A stretch of 7,987 bases of DNA, from positions 1 to 7,987 of the forward strand of contig JACDGB010000069.1 of assembly GCA_013815485.1 (NCBI GenBank), given 5' to 3'. Shown one piece after another: positions 1 through 7,627 of this stretch. A program made the position numbers and the translations under genes. How positions within the stretch are numbered: position 1 is the stretch's first letter; the number at the start of each line of letters is the position of its first letter. The notes beneath the pieces are model-generated. The model worked only from the letters and a program-made list of their open reading frames with translations. It had not been told where the DNA came from and searched no databases. Origin of the DNA: Rubrobacter sp. (GTDB lineage: Bacteria; Actinomycetota; Rubrobacteria; Rubrobacterales; Rubrobacteraceae).

Positions 1-10
1 TCTCTGGTTG

Positions 11-18
11 CTCCTTCC
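11..18 (-). promoter_or_regulatory. Ribosome binding site for a further gene beyond the left edge
   Basis: GGAAGGAG on the minus strand follows immediately after the TAG stop at 20-22. No start codon occurs in the 10 bases left before the window ends, but the final minus-strand base is an A, so an ATG beginning at position 1 would have a 9-base spacing. This indicates that the operon continues at least one gene further. Confidence 0.55.
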
Positions 19-19
19 G

Positions 20-619
20 CTACCGCGCCAGCGCATGGTACTCCTCGTTGGGGATCATGCCGCACGCCAGCGACATGCGGTTGGTGAAGTTGTACATGCT
101 GGCGATCTCGACCACGTCCCAGACCTCTTCCTCCGTCAGGCCGAAGCTCTTGAGATGCGCGAGGTCTTCGGCCGTGCATTCGAGGGGCTTCTCCGTGATC
201 TTGGCGGCGAAGTCCAGGATGGCCGTGCGGCGTTCGTCGAGGCCGGCGCGGCGATGGTCGAGGGTGATGCGGTCGGCCAGGATGGGGTCTCCGAGGGCTT
301 CGCGCAGGGCGGCGCCGTGGGCGACCAGGCAGTACAGACAGCCGTTCTTCATGGAGACGACGACGGCGATCATCTCCCGCTCCGCCCCGTCCAGGTTCTC
401 CGTCTCCTCGTGGAGCTGGCGGTAGTGAGCGAACCATGCTCGCAGCCTGTCGGGGCGGAACGAGTACGCCCGGAAGACGTTGGGGACGAACCCGATCTTC
501 TCCCGCGCCGTCCTGAAGAGCCCCCGCAAGTCCTCCGGCAACTCCGACTCGTCGGGGACCGGGAACCAACTCACGGGCACCCCACTCCCCTTGCGCGAAA
601 TATGCTCCACGCCGGACAT
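20..619 (-). CDS. AhpD/carboxymuconolactone decarboxylase-like peroxidase-related protein
   Basis: This 199-residue all-helical protein belongs to the AhpD-like peroxidase-related group of the CMD superfamily. [14 protein letters not shown] gives the redox CxxC (C94, C97) with H101 four residues later. E82 lies 12 residues before C94, the same spacing as E118-C130 in Mycobacterium AhpD, so the proton-relay and thiol site appear complete. Such proteins reduce or help to reduce peroxides, or act as thiol-disulfide adaptors. I chose the ATG at 619 because GGGGAGGG lies 4 bases upstream and the family's conserved N terminus (VSWFPVPDE) starts soon after it. The frame runs open to 724, but the extra 35 residues overlap the 3' end of the reductase gene and look unlike protein. 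It starts 13 bases after the reductase stop. H2O2 from uricase is a plausible target, by inference. Confidence 0.9.
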   Translation of the reverse strand: MSGVEHISRKGSGVPVSWFPVPDESELPEDLRGLFRTAREKIGFVPNVFRAYSFRPDRLRAWFAHYRQLHEETENLDGAEREMIAVVVSMKNGCLYCLVAHGAALREALGDPILADRITLDHRRAGLDERRTAILDFAAKITEKPLECTAEDLAHLKSFGLTEEEVWDVVEIASMYNFTNRMSLACGMIPNEEYHALAR

Positions 620-623
620 ATCG

Positions 624-631
624 CCCTCCCC
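624..631 (-). promoter_or_regulatory. Ribosome binding site of the AhpD-like gene
   Basis: GGGGAGGG on the minus strand lies 4 bases upstream of the ATG at 619, between that ATG and the reductase stop. It fixes the start of the peroxidase-related gene at 619 rather than at the upstream candidate at 724. Confidence 0.65.
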
Positions 632-632
632 T

Positions 633-1622
<990 letters not shown>

Positions 1623-1628
1623 CAGCTT

Positions 1629-1636
1629 CTCCTTCT
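1629..1636 (-). promoter_or_regulatory. Ribosome binding site of the aldo/keto reductase gene
   Basis: AGAAGGAG on the minus strand lies 6 bases before the ATG at 1622, inside the 41-base gap that follows the DUF3830 stop. The rest of this gap (roughly 1637-1663) is AT-richer than its surroundings but shows no hairpin with a T-run and no well-spaced -35/-10 pair. Confidence 0.75.
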
Positions 1637-1663
1637 ATAAAAAGCCTTGCATCCCAACTGAGT

Positions 1664-2077
1664 TTACACGCGCTCGAAAACTATATCCTTCGCGCCTTCC
1701 CACAGGACGAGTTCCCCGAGAGGGCGAAGGTTCTCGCGGCCTTCAGTGACGGTGAGGAAGTGGTTCCCGGCGAGTTGTCCGACGATGCTGGCGAATCGCG
1801 TGCCGCCGTAGGGGAAGAGGATCTCGGTCTCCGAATATCCGCCAGGATACAGAAGTATTTCACCTGGCGCCGGGAAGCTGGTGTGATTCTCGAAACCGGT
1901 GCTCACCTCGAAGTCCCCGAGCGGAACCCAGGCCGACTCCCCGCTCCAGCGGACGTGGATGATCCTCTGCCGAAAAGGCAACAACCCTTCGAAGAACCCG
2001 CAAGTCTCAGGCGCCCGCTCCCGCTCCCATCGCGCCCCGAACTCATACGGCCCAGCGGTTATCCGTAGATCGGTCAT
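1664..2077 (-). CDS. DUF3830 family protein (cyclophilin-like fold), function unknown
   Basis: This 137-residue soluble protein matches the DUF3830 pattern, a family related to cyclophilin-like b-barrels without known activity. Recognisable blocks are APETCGFFEGLLPFRQ (22-37), IIHVRWSGESAWVPLGD (39-55), GFENHTSFPAPGEILLYPGG (61-80), ETEILFPYGGTRF (83-95) and GQLAGNHFLTV (100-110). The run of conserved R43, W44, E47, E63, N64, H65, E73 and H106 looks like a binding or catalytic pocket. The ATG overlaps the stop of the amidohydrolase gene as ATGA and has a purine-rich GAAGGGAGAGG just upstream. The frame stays open for 173 codons further upstream, but that part only shadows the amidohydrolase gene in another frame. 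Coupling to the amidohydrolase suggests a role in handling ureides or their products, which is inference only. Confidence 0.85.
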   Translation of the reverse strand: MTDLRITAGPYEFGARWERERAPETCGFFEGLLPFRQRIIHVRWSGESAWVPLGDFEVSTGFENHTSFPAPGEILLYPGGYSETEILFPYGGTRFASIVGQLAGNHFLTVTEGRENLRPLGELVLWEGAKDIVFERV

Positions 2078-3297
2078 CGTCCTCTCCCTTCCGCGACGCG
2101 CCCGAGGAAACGGCCCATCACGTCTATCGTGACCGCCACGTCTTCTTCCTCGACGGACTCGCCCGGGTTGTGACTGATGCCCTCCTTGCAACGGACGAAG
2201 AGCATGGCGACGGGACAAACCTCCGCCATTTGCGCGGCGTCGTGGCCCGCGCCGCTCGGCAGACGCAGTGCTTCCATGCTCGCGTCTTCGATGGCCCGTG
2301 CCAGTAAAGCGCAAAGCTCCGGGTCGGTGGAGACGGCGACGCTTTCCTGGTCTGCTTCCCAGCGATGCTCGCAACCTCGGGAGGTGGAGATCTTCGCTGC
2401 CTTCGATTCGAGGTGGTCTCGTAGCCGTTCGCGGATGGCATCGTCCCCGTGCCGGACGTCCACAGAAATTTCGACTTGACCGGGGATCACGTTCCTCGCT
2501 CCGGGACGAACCGACATCTCCCCGACCGTCGCCACCGAACCCGGCTCCGACTTCGCCGCGGCCTCCGCTTCCAGGACAAATTCCGCAGCGGCGCACAGGG
2601 CGTCCTTTCTGCCCTCCATCGGCACGGTCCCGGCGTGCCCGGCCCTCCCCGAGAAGCTGGCGCGGAGCCGGCTGAGGCCCGTGATGGCGGAGACAAAGCC
2701 CACAGGGAAGTTTCGTTCCTCGAGCACCGGCCCCTGCTCGATGTGTACCTCGCAGTAGCCGACAATGTCCTCCGGCGCGGATCTCGTACCGGACAGGGAT
2801 TCCGGGTCGCCCCCGAAGGCGCGCACCGCCTCGGCCAGCGTCACGCCGTCCCGGTCCTGGAGTTCGAGGAGTCTCTTTTCCAACGCGCCCGCATAGTGCG
2901 AGCTACCGAGGTAGGTCGTGCCGAACCGGAGACCCTCTTCGTCGGCGAAGGCGACGACCTCCACCGCGAAGGGCAGCCGCTCGCCCCGGTCGCGCAGCCG
3001 CTCGATGCAGGCGAGGGCGGCGAGGACGCCGAGAGGGCCGTCGTACTTCCCGGCGTCGCGCACGGTATCGAGGTGGGAACCGAGGACGAAGGTTCCGTTT
3101 CCCGTCCCCTCGTAGCGTCCGATGAGGTTGCCTATGGCGTCCGTCCGCACGCTCATGCCAGCGTCTCGCATCCAACCGGAGACAATGCCGTTGACCTCGT
3201 GCATGGAGGATGATCCGTAGGGACGGACCAGGATACCGGGCTCCTCGCTCACTCCGCCGAGCACACTGCATCGCTCCATGACGGTGGCCGCGTCCAT
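2074..3297 (-). CDS. allC: M20-family allantoate amidohydrolase (or related N-carbamoyl/ureide hydrolase)
   Basis: The 407-residue binuclear metal amidohydrolase probably hydrolyses allantoate to an ureidoglycine-type product, CO2 and ammonia. The metal-binding set of the AllC/HyuC family is complete: H75 in GSHLDTV, D86 in KYDGPLG, E121 in ADEEGLRFG, H185 in EVHIEQGP and H376 in SHNPGE. RAGHAGTVPM at 218-227, at the lid/dimerisation domain, is the usual conserved segment, and GAGHDAAQMA (349-358) supports the carbamoyl-amide subfamily. I chose the ATG at 3297, which shares its A with the uraH stop (TGATG). A TTG one codon earlier is possible and would add one residue. The stop forms ATGA with the DUF3830 gene. 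Sequence alone cannot separate allantoate, ureidoglycolate and N-carbamoyl-amino-acid hydrolases. Context favours allantoate, although no allantoinase is in the window. Confidence 0.88.
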   Translation of the reverse strand: MDAATVMERCSVLGGVSEEPGILVRPYGSSSMHEVNGIVSGWMRDAGMSVRTDAIGNLIGRYEGTGNGTFVLGSHLDTVRDAGKYDGPLGVLAALACIERLRDRGERLPFAVEVVAFADEEGLRFGTTYLGSSHYAGALEKRLLELQDRDGVTLAEAVRAFGGDPESLSGTRSAPEDIVGYCEVHIEQGPVLEERNFPVGFVSAITGLSRLRASFSGRAGHAGTVPMEGRKDALCAAAEFVLEAEAAAKSEPGSVATVGEMSVRPGARNVIPGQVEISVDVRHGDDAIRERLRDHLESKAAKISTSRGCEHRWEADQESVAVSTDPELCALLARAIEDASMEALRLPSGAGHDAAQMAEVCPVAMLFVRCKEGISHNPGESVEEEDVAVTIDVMGRFLGRVAEGRGR

Positions 3298-3644
3298 CAA
3301 CTACCCCGGTAGGTCGTGTACGACCACGGCGAGACGAGCAACGGCACATGGTAATGGGACTCGGGCTCCGAGACACCGAACCGCACCGGGACCTCATCCA
3401 GGAAGGGTGGCGATCCGGCCTCGTCGCCGAAGTATGAGCCGACGTGGAAGACGATCTCGTATTCTCCGGCGCTCAACTCCTCCCCTTCGAGCAGCGGCGC
3501 ATCCAACCGGCCATCATCGTTGGCGTGGACGGTCTTCAGGTGACGCCGCCCCTCTTTCTCGATCCCGAACAACTCCATCTCCATCCCGGCTGCCGGTCTT
3601 CCGTTCGCGGTGTCGAGGACGTGGGTTGTCAGGCGACCGGGCAT
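3297..3644 (-). CDS. uraH: 5-Hydroxyisourate hydrolase (transthyretin-like)
   Basis: UraH hydrolyses 5-hydroxyisourate, the uricase product, to OHCU. The 115-residue length is typical for the cytoplasmic form, and no signal peptide is present. The transthyretin-like signature LTTHVLDTANGRPA (5-18) brings H8. R46 in NDDGRLDAPL and the SHYHVPLLVSPWSYTTYRGS ending (H97/H99, Tyr-Arg-Gly-Ser C terminus) complete the HIU-hydrolase active site. That YRGS ending separates the enzyme from true transthyretin hormone carriers. The start lies 4 bases after the uricase stop with only a weak ribosome binding site, so translation probably depends on coupling. The stop overlaps the next ATG as TGATG. The assignment is firm. 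Confidence 0.96.
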   Translation of the reverse strand: MPGRLTTHVLDTANGRPAAGMEMELFGIEKEGRRHLKTVHANDDGRLDAPLLEGEELSAGEYEIVFHVGSYFGDEAGSPPFLDEVPVRFGVSEPESHYHVPLLVSPWSYTTYRGS

Positions 3645-3648
3645 AGGG

Positions 3649-4533
3649 TCAGGGCCGCCTCTCGACGGTGCCTTCGATCAAACCGAATGGCTCGCTGGTC
3701 GCCTGGAAGACTTCACCTTCGTTCTCTATCCCGAAGCGCGAGAGGTCGTAGAGCAGGTGATGCCTGTTTGGGAACGAAAGATGTATACGCTCGATCTCCC
3801 CGAATTCCTCAAGCACGGCCCGTCCTATCCGGTACAGCGTGTTCTGCGCCGAGGGGCTGTAGTGGTCCGTGAAGGTAGCCAGCAGCCGGTCGCGCACCCC
3901 GGTCCATAGTCCGTCGAAATCCGGATCCGTCTGGTACTCATACTCCCAGTTCGCGGTGACGACCGTAGCCAGGATGCGGTCGTCCGTGTCCGGCAGCGTC
4001 GTGTACTCGTCTCTGTAAAACCCTTCCCAGCCGGACTGCGTCGTCTTCATCACCATCAGATCCCCGATCCCGGCTTCGACGTGGCGGACACCGTCCGCGT
4101 TCCCCGTCACCGTCGCCCGCCGTTCGCCGGAGCCGCGCATGAAGGAGTGATCATGGGTCCGGCCATCAACCTCGATGCGCTCCCACGGAAACCGTGTGAT
4201 CTCCACGCTGGCGCGCTCCACCGTCGGCCCGGATCGAAGAAAATGGTCCACCAGCAAGAGGCCGAACTCCTCGATGCTCGACGAGAGATGGTCCTTCGCC
4301 AGCGCGTAGACCGTGTTGCGCATCGTGTCGGTCGCCAGAAGAGCGGAGTTGTCGCCCGCGACGTGGGCCGCCACGAAATCTCCCTCCAGCGTGACGGCAA
4401 CGTCGAGGTCAACAACTTCGTGACGTTCGGAGTCCCGGAACACTTTGACCAAGCGGACACGGGACTTGCCGTAGTTGTTCTGTCCGAGGACTATCTCCCC
4501 GCTCGCGGGCTGTTTTCCGGTCGTCTCTGCCAT
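3649..4533 (-). CDS. pucL: Urate oxidase (factor-independent urate hydroxylase, uricase)
   Basis: This cofactor-free oxidase converts urate plus O2 to 5-hydroxyisourate and H2O2. The 294-residue product has the two tandem T-fold domains of the family, and all key residues can be placed: K23 in NNYGKSRVRL and T68 in ATDTMRNTVY (the catalytic Lys/Thr pair), then F172 and R186 in the segment from GFYRDEYTTL to DDRILAT, Q230 in SAQNTLY, and N256 with H258 in FPNRHHL. The C terminus (VERRP) has no peroxisomal SKL signal, as expected for a bacterial enzyme. The ATG at 4533 is preceded by GGAG and GGGGGTGG and lies 43 bases inside the 3' end of uraD, in a different frame. No other good start lies before the conserved NNYGK. 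In Bacillus subtilis PucL the decarboxylase and uricase are one fused protein in this same order, whereas here they are separate. Confidence 0.96.
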   Translation of the reverse strand: MAETTGKQPASGEIVLGQNNYGKSRVRLVKVFRDSERHEVVDLDVAVTLEGDFVAAHVAGDNSALLATDTMRNTVYALAKDHLSSSIEEFGLLLVDHFLRSGPTVERASVEITRFPWERIEVDGRTHDHSFMRGSGERRATVTGNADGVRHVEAGIGDLMVMKTTQSGWEGFYRDEYTTLPDTDDRILATVVTANWEYEYQTDPDFDGLWTGVRDRLLATFTDHYSPSAQNTLYRIGRAVLEEFGEIERIHLSFPNRHHLLYDLSRFGIENEGEVFQATSEPFGLIEGTVERRP

Positions 4534-5069
4534 CGTCCACCCCCATCTCCATCCTCGATGAGATCCCGCAGCCGCAGGTCGGCGATCTTCGAGATCTCAC
4601 CGAGAGCCGTCTCGAACTCCTCCTCATGGGAGTTATCCAGCCGGGCTTCAGCACTCTTCAGGATAGACTCCTTCGTGTGTTCCCGCACGCACACTATCAT
4701 TGGAATACCGAACTTCTCCCGGTACGCCGCGTTCATCCTGGTAAACGACTCATACTCCTCTGGCGAGAGTTGATCCAGGCCCGCCGAAGCCTGCTCGCCC
4801 GCCGACTCCGACGTGAGTTCTCCTGCCACCGCCGCCTTCCCCGCGAGATCCGGATGAGCCAGGATCAACTCCATTTGTTCCTCACGCGGAGCCGCGTACA
4901 TCGCCTCCCGGAACGCCCGGCTCAAATCCTCGAAACTCTCGAAAGGCCGGGAGAGACCCGCGATCCGGGCGAGGTGAGGCGAACTCTCGAACACGGGGCC
5001 GAACTTCTCCACGAACTCGTCTTCATCCAGGCGGTTCGCTTCGGCGACGGTCATCTTCTTCGGCTGCAC
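4491..5069 (-). CDS. uraD: 2-oxo-4-hydroxy-4-carboxy-5-ureidoimidazoline (OHCU) decarboxylase
   Basis: UraD stereospecifically decarboxylates OHCU, the product of UraH, to (S)-allantoin in the cytoplasm. The 192-residue product is all-helical. It carries the family hallmark AHPDLAGKAA, whose H72 is the catalytic histidine, then SAGEQASAGL with E92 and the long conserved segment YREKFGIPMIVCVREHTKE (116-134). The family fold ends near residue 172. The last ~20 residues (GDGGGRWQRR...) are polar and look unconserved, and most of them lie where the gene overlaps the uricase start. I place the start at a GTG because GAAGGA sits 6 bases upstream of it. The alternative ATG at 5054, five codons in, has only a weak GAAG. 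The upstream stop is 3 bases away. The family assignment is firm. Confidence 0.93.
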   Translation of the reverse strand: MQPKKMTVAEANRLDEDEFVEKFGPVFESSPHLARIAGLSRPFESFEDLSRAFREAMYAAPREEQMELILAHPDLAGKAAVAGELTSESAGEQASAGLDQLSPEEYESFTRMNAAYREKFGIPMIVCVREHTKESILKSAEARLDNSHEEEFETALGEISKIADLRLRDLIEDGDGGGRWQRRPENSPRAGR

Positions 5070-5072
5070 CGG

Positions 5073-5339
5073 CTATCCTTCGCCGAACTTTGGAGCGTCG
5101 CCTTCGGCCTCGATTTTAACCTCGACGGTGCGCGCTCCGGCGTCGAGCGCGGCCTCTATGGTCCGCGTCATTGCTTCGAGAACCTCCCGGCGTCCACCGG
5201 AGATCATCGTGGTCTCCGGCCCGGCTTCGCGTCCGAGGCCCGACTCTCCCGCTACCCGTTTCGCCGCCTCGAACGACTCCCCCTGAGACGGAACTACCTT
5301 CAACTCGGCGCTCAGTTCGGCGCGTTCGTAGCCTGGCAT
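5073..5339 (-). CDS. Small MTH1187/YkoF-like (UPF0045-type) protein, function unknown
   Basis: This 88-residue soluble protein has no signal peptide, membrane segment or cysteine. Its pattern fits the small ferredoxin-like fold of the MTH1187/YqgV/YkoF group, some of whose members bind thiamine or hydroxymethylpyrimidine. There is an N-terminal strand (AELSAELKVVP, 7-17), a helix with AAKRVAGESGL (25-35), a Thr-rich strand with a turn (PETTMISGG, 41-49), a long helix (REVLEAMTRTIEAALDAGA, 51-69) and a final strand (RTVEVKIEAEG, 70-80). It is slightly shorter than the usual ~95-100 residues. Its ATG overlaps the large-subunit stop as TAATG, with GGAAG just upstream, and uraD follows after 3 bases, so it is clearly a member of the purine operon. 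The family call rests on pattern resemblance only. No ligand or role in purine breakdown is established. Confidence 0.7.
   Translation of the reverse strand: MPGYERAELSAELKVVPSQGESFEAAKRVAGESGLGREAGPETTMISGGRREVLEAMTRTIEAALDAGARTVEVKIEAEGDAPKFGEG
5076..5081 (-). promoter_or_regulatory. Ribosome binding site deciding the uraD GTG start
   Basis: GAAGGA on the minus strand lies 6 bases upstream of the GTG at 5069. It sits immediately before the TAG stop of the preceding small gene. It supports initiation at the GTG over the internal ATG at 5054 and suggests re-initiation by ribosomes finishing the upstream gene. Confidence 0.65.
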
Positions 5340-7627
5340 TATGCTTCCAAACCGGCGATGTGTTCCGGGCGGACTGGGATTCGGATGAGTTCTTTCCCCG
5401 TAGCGTCGCGGAGGGCGGCAACTATGGCGGGGGTGGAGGCGATGGTTGGGGGTTCTCCGACGCCTTTGAGGCCATAGGGGGCTTCGGGGTCGGCTAGTTC
5501 CAGGATCTCCATTCTGACGGGCGGCATGTCGAGGATGGTGGGGATCAGGTAGTCCGTGAAGGATGCGTTCTGGATCTTGCCGTCTTTCAACCGGATCCCC
5601 TCCATCAACGCGAGCCCGAGTCCTTGCGCTATGCCGCCCTCGATCTGCCCTTCCAAAGCCAGCGGGTTGATGACCTTCCCCACATCCTGCGCCGTCGCGA
5701 TCTCCACGACACGCACCAGCCCAAGCTCCACATCCACCTCCACCACCGCCCGATGCGCCGCGAACGCATACTGCAAATGCACGTCCCCCTGCCCATCTTC
5801 ATCCAGCGGATGCGTCGCCCGATGATGAAACTCCACCGTCTCTTCGATGGTTCCCTTGTCCAGAAGCTCCGACAGGGACACGGACACCCGTCCATCCGCG
5901 ATGACGTTCTCGCCGCTGATCGAAAGTTCGTCCGCCGCTTCGCCGAACTCCTCGGACACCCGCTCGAAGATGCGTTCTCGCACCGCTTCGCACGCCTGTT
6001 TGACGGCGCCACCGGTCATGTATGACTGGCGCGAGGCGGAGGTGGAGCCGGCGGAGCCTATCCGCGTGTCGGCTGTCTCGACGATGACGTTCTCGACGCC
6101 AAGCTCGGAGCGCACGATCTGGGCCTGCACCATCACCAGACCCTGACCCACCTCGACCGCCGCCGTGTGTACCAGCGCCACCGGCTCCCCATCCTCGACC
6201 GAGAGGGAGACCCGCGCCGTCGAGTAGTCGTCGAAGCCAGCCGAGAACCCGATGTTCTTGAACCCAACCGCGTACCCGACGCCCCGCCTGACGCCCTCGC
6301 CATGCGTCGCGTTCGAGACGCCGCCAGGAAGCTCACGCAGGTCGCGGCCCATCGTTCCGTTCTGCTCCGGCAGGGGCATGGCTTTGACCCGCTCCAGGAT
6401 TTCACGAACCGGGGCCGGGTACGGGACCTCTTGCCCGAACGGGAACTTCATCCCCGGCTCGATGGCGTTCTTGACCCTCAACTCGACCGGGTCCATGCCG
6501 AGCTTTTCGGCCAATTTATCCATCTGGGCTTCGTGGGCGAAGCAGACCTGCACCGCCCCGAAGCCGCGCATCGCGCCGCACGGCGGGTTGTTCGTGTAGA
6601 GCATGAGGCTCTCTATCTCCGCATTCGGGACGTCGTATGGGCCGCACGCGAACGTCGCCGCGTTCAGGCACACTGCGTTGGAGCTGGACGCATAGGCGCC
6701 GCCGTCGAAGACGAGCTTCGCCCTCACGAAGACGAGCTTCCCGTCCGCAGTCGCGCCGTGTTCGTAGCGCATCTTCGCTGGGTGACGGTGGACGTGCCCG
6801 TAGAAAGACTCCTCGCGGCCATAGACCATCTTCACGGGGCGATTCGCGTGGAGGGCGAGCATGCAGGCGTGGATCTGCATGGACAGATCTTCCCGCCCTC
6901 CGAACGCCCCGCCCACCCCCGAGAGCGTCAGCCGCACCATCTCAGGCGCAAGACCGAGACTCTCTGCGACCTGATCCCGGTCCACATGCAGCCATTGCGT
7001 GGAGATATGCAGGTCCACGCCACCCTCGCCATCGGGGACCGCAAGCCCGGACTCCGGTCCCAGAAACGCCTGATCCTGCATCCCGACCTCGTACTCGCCA
7101 GTCACAATCACATCGGCGGTTGCATCCGGGTCGCCGTGCCTCACGTCAACGCGCCGGAGCAGGTTGCCGGAGAGATGCAGCTTCGGGGCATCTTCAGCCA
7201 TCGCCGCTTCCGCGTTCGTGATGGAGTCGAGGACTTCGTAGTCAATCTTTATCCGCTCCATCGCGCGTCTCGCGGTCTCGGGGTGATCCGCCGCCACGAG
7301 GGCTATCGCCTCGCCCTCGTAGCGAACTTTCTCCCAGGCGAGCACGGGCTGGTCCGGGATCTCCATTCCGTACACTTTGCGTCCCGGCACGTCCTCGTGC
7401 GTGAGGACGGCGAAGACTCCGGGCATCGCTTCGGCTTCCGAGGCGTCTATCGAGCGGATGCTGGCGCGCGGGTGCGGACTGCGGAGCGTCGCGCCCCACA
7501 GCATCCCGTCCATGTGCAGGTCTGATGAATACTCGAACTCGCCCGTCACCTTCGGGACGCCGTCGGGACGACTCACGCTCTCCCCGATACCGCCCGAGGT
7601 CCGGGCCGGGGCCGTCGTCTGCGTCAT
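5339..7627 (-). CDS. pucD: Xanthine dehydrogenase molybdopterin-binding (large) subunit
   Basis: This 762-residue catalytic subunit hydroxylates the purine ring (hypoxanthine/xanthine to urate) at a molybdenum-cytosine-dinucleotide or similar cofactor. The N-terminal a/b-hammerhead domain covers about residues 20-135, and the molybdopterin-binding domains follow. Compared with bovine xanthine oxidase, Q211 (in STQ) matches Q767, E246 (in GGAFGGRED) matches E802, F356 (in MRGFG) matches F914, and E725 (in KGVGEPP) matches the catalytic base E1261. By residue spacing, the position of bovine R880 appears to be N322. VEVGQG at 491-496 and QIEGGIAQG at 661-669 are further conserved cofactor-loop segments. 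AAGGA precedes the ATG with about 7 bases between, and the start overlaps the stop of the Fe-S subunit gene. The stop overlaps the next start as TAATG. Membership of the family is secure. Xanthine as substrate is inferred from the uricase, UraH and UraD genes downstream, and another aza-aromatic or aldehyde substrate is possible in principle. Confidence 0.93.
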   Translation of the reverse strand: MTQTTAPARTSGGIGESVSRPDGVPKVTGEFEYSSDLHMDGMLWGATLRSPHPRASIRSIDASEAEAMPGVFAVLTHEDVPGRKVYGMEIPDQPVLAWEKVRYEGEAIALVAADHPETARRAMERIKIDYEVLDSITNAEAAMAEDAPKLHLSGNLLRRVDVRHGDPDATADVIVTGEYEVGMQDQAFLGPESGLAVPDGEGGVDLHISTQWLHVDRDQVAESLGLAPEMVRLTLSGVGGAFGGREDLSMQIHACMLALHANRPVKMVYGREESFYGHVHRHPAKMRYEHGATADGKLVFVRAKLVFDGGAYASSSNAVCLNAATFACGPYDVPNAEIESLMLYTNNPPCGAMRGFGAVQVCFAHEAQMDKLAEKLGMDPVELRVKNAIEPGMKFPFGQEVPYPAPVREILERVKAMPLPEQNGTMGRDLRELPGGVSNATHGEGVRRGVGYAVGFKNIGFSAGFDDYSTARVSLSVEDGEPVALVHTAAVEVGQGLVMVQAQIVRSELGVENVIVETADTRIGSAGSTSASRQSYMTGGAVKQACEAVRERIFERVSEEFGEAADELSISGENVIADGRVSVSLSELLDKGTIEETVEFHHRATHPLDEDGQGDVHLQYAFAAHRAVVEVDVELGLVRVVEIATAQDVGKVINPLALEGQIEGGIAQGLGLALMEGIRLKDGKIQNASFTDYLIPTILDMPPVRMEILELADPEAPYGLKGVGEPPTIASTPAIVAALRDATGKELIRIPVRPEHIAGLEA

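Noticed and set aside
1637..1663. Possible promoter or terminator in the gap before the aldo/keto reductase
   Set aside because: There is a short T-run followed by TATAG on the minus strand, but no preceding hairpin and no -35 box at proper spacing. The T-run leads directly into the ribosome binding site.
2078..2596. N-terminal 173-codon extension of the DUF3830 frame
   Set aside because: This part overlaps the amidohydrolase gene in another frame and reads as Arg/Gly-rich noise. DUF3830 homology begins at the ATG at 2077, which has a good ribosome binding site.
4626..5477. 283-codon open frame on the plus strand across uraD and the small gene
   Set aside because: It is antisense to three well-supported genes and its Arg/Leu-rich translation shows no domain pattern.
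6167..7525. 452-codon open frame on the plus strand
   Set aside because: It lies fully antisense to the molybdopterin subunit gene, which has clear family motifs along its length. The translation is Arg/His-rich with no recognisable motif, as expected for an antisense frame in GC-rich coding DNA.
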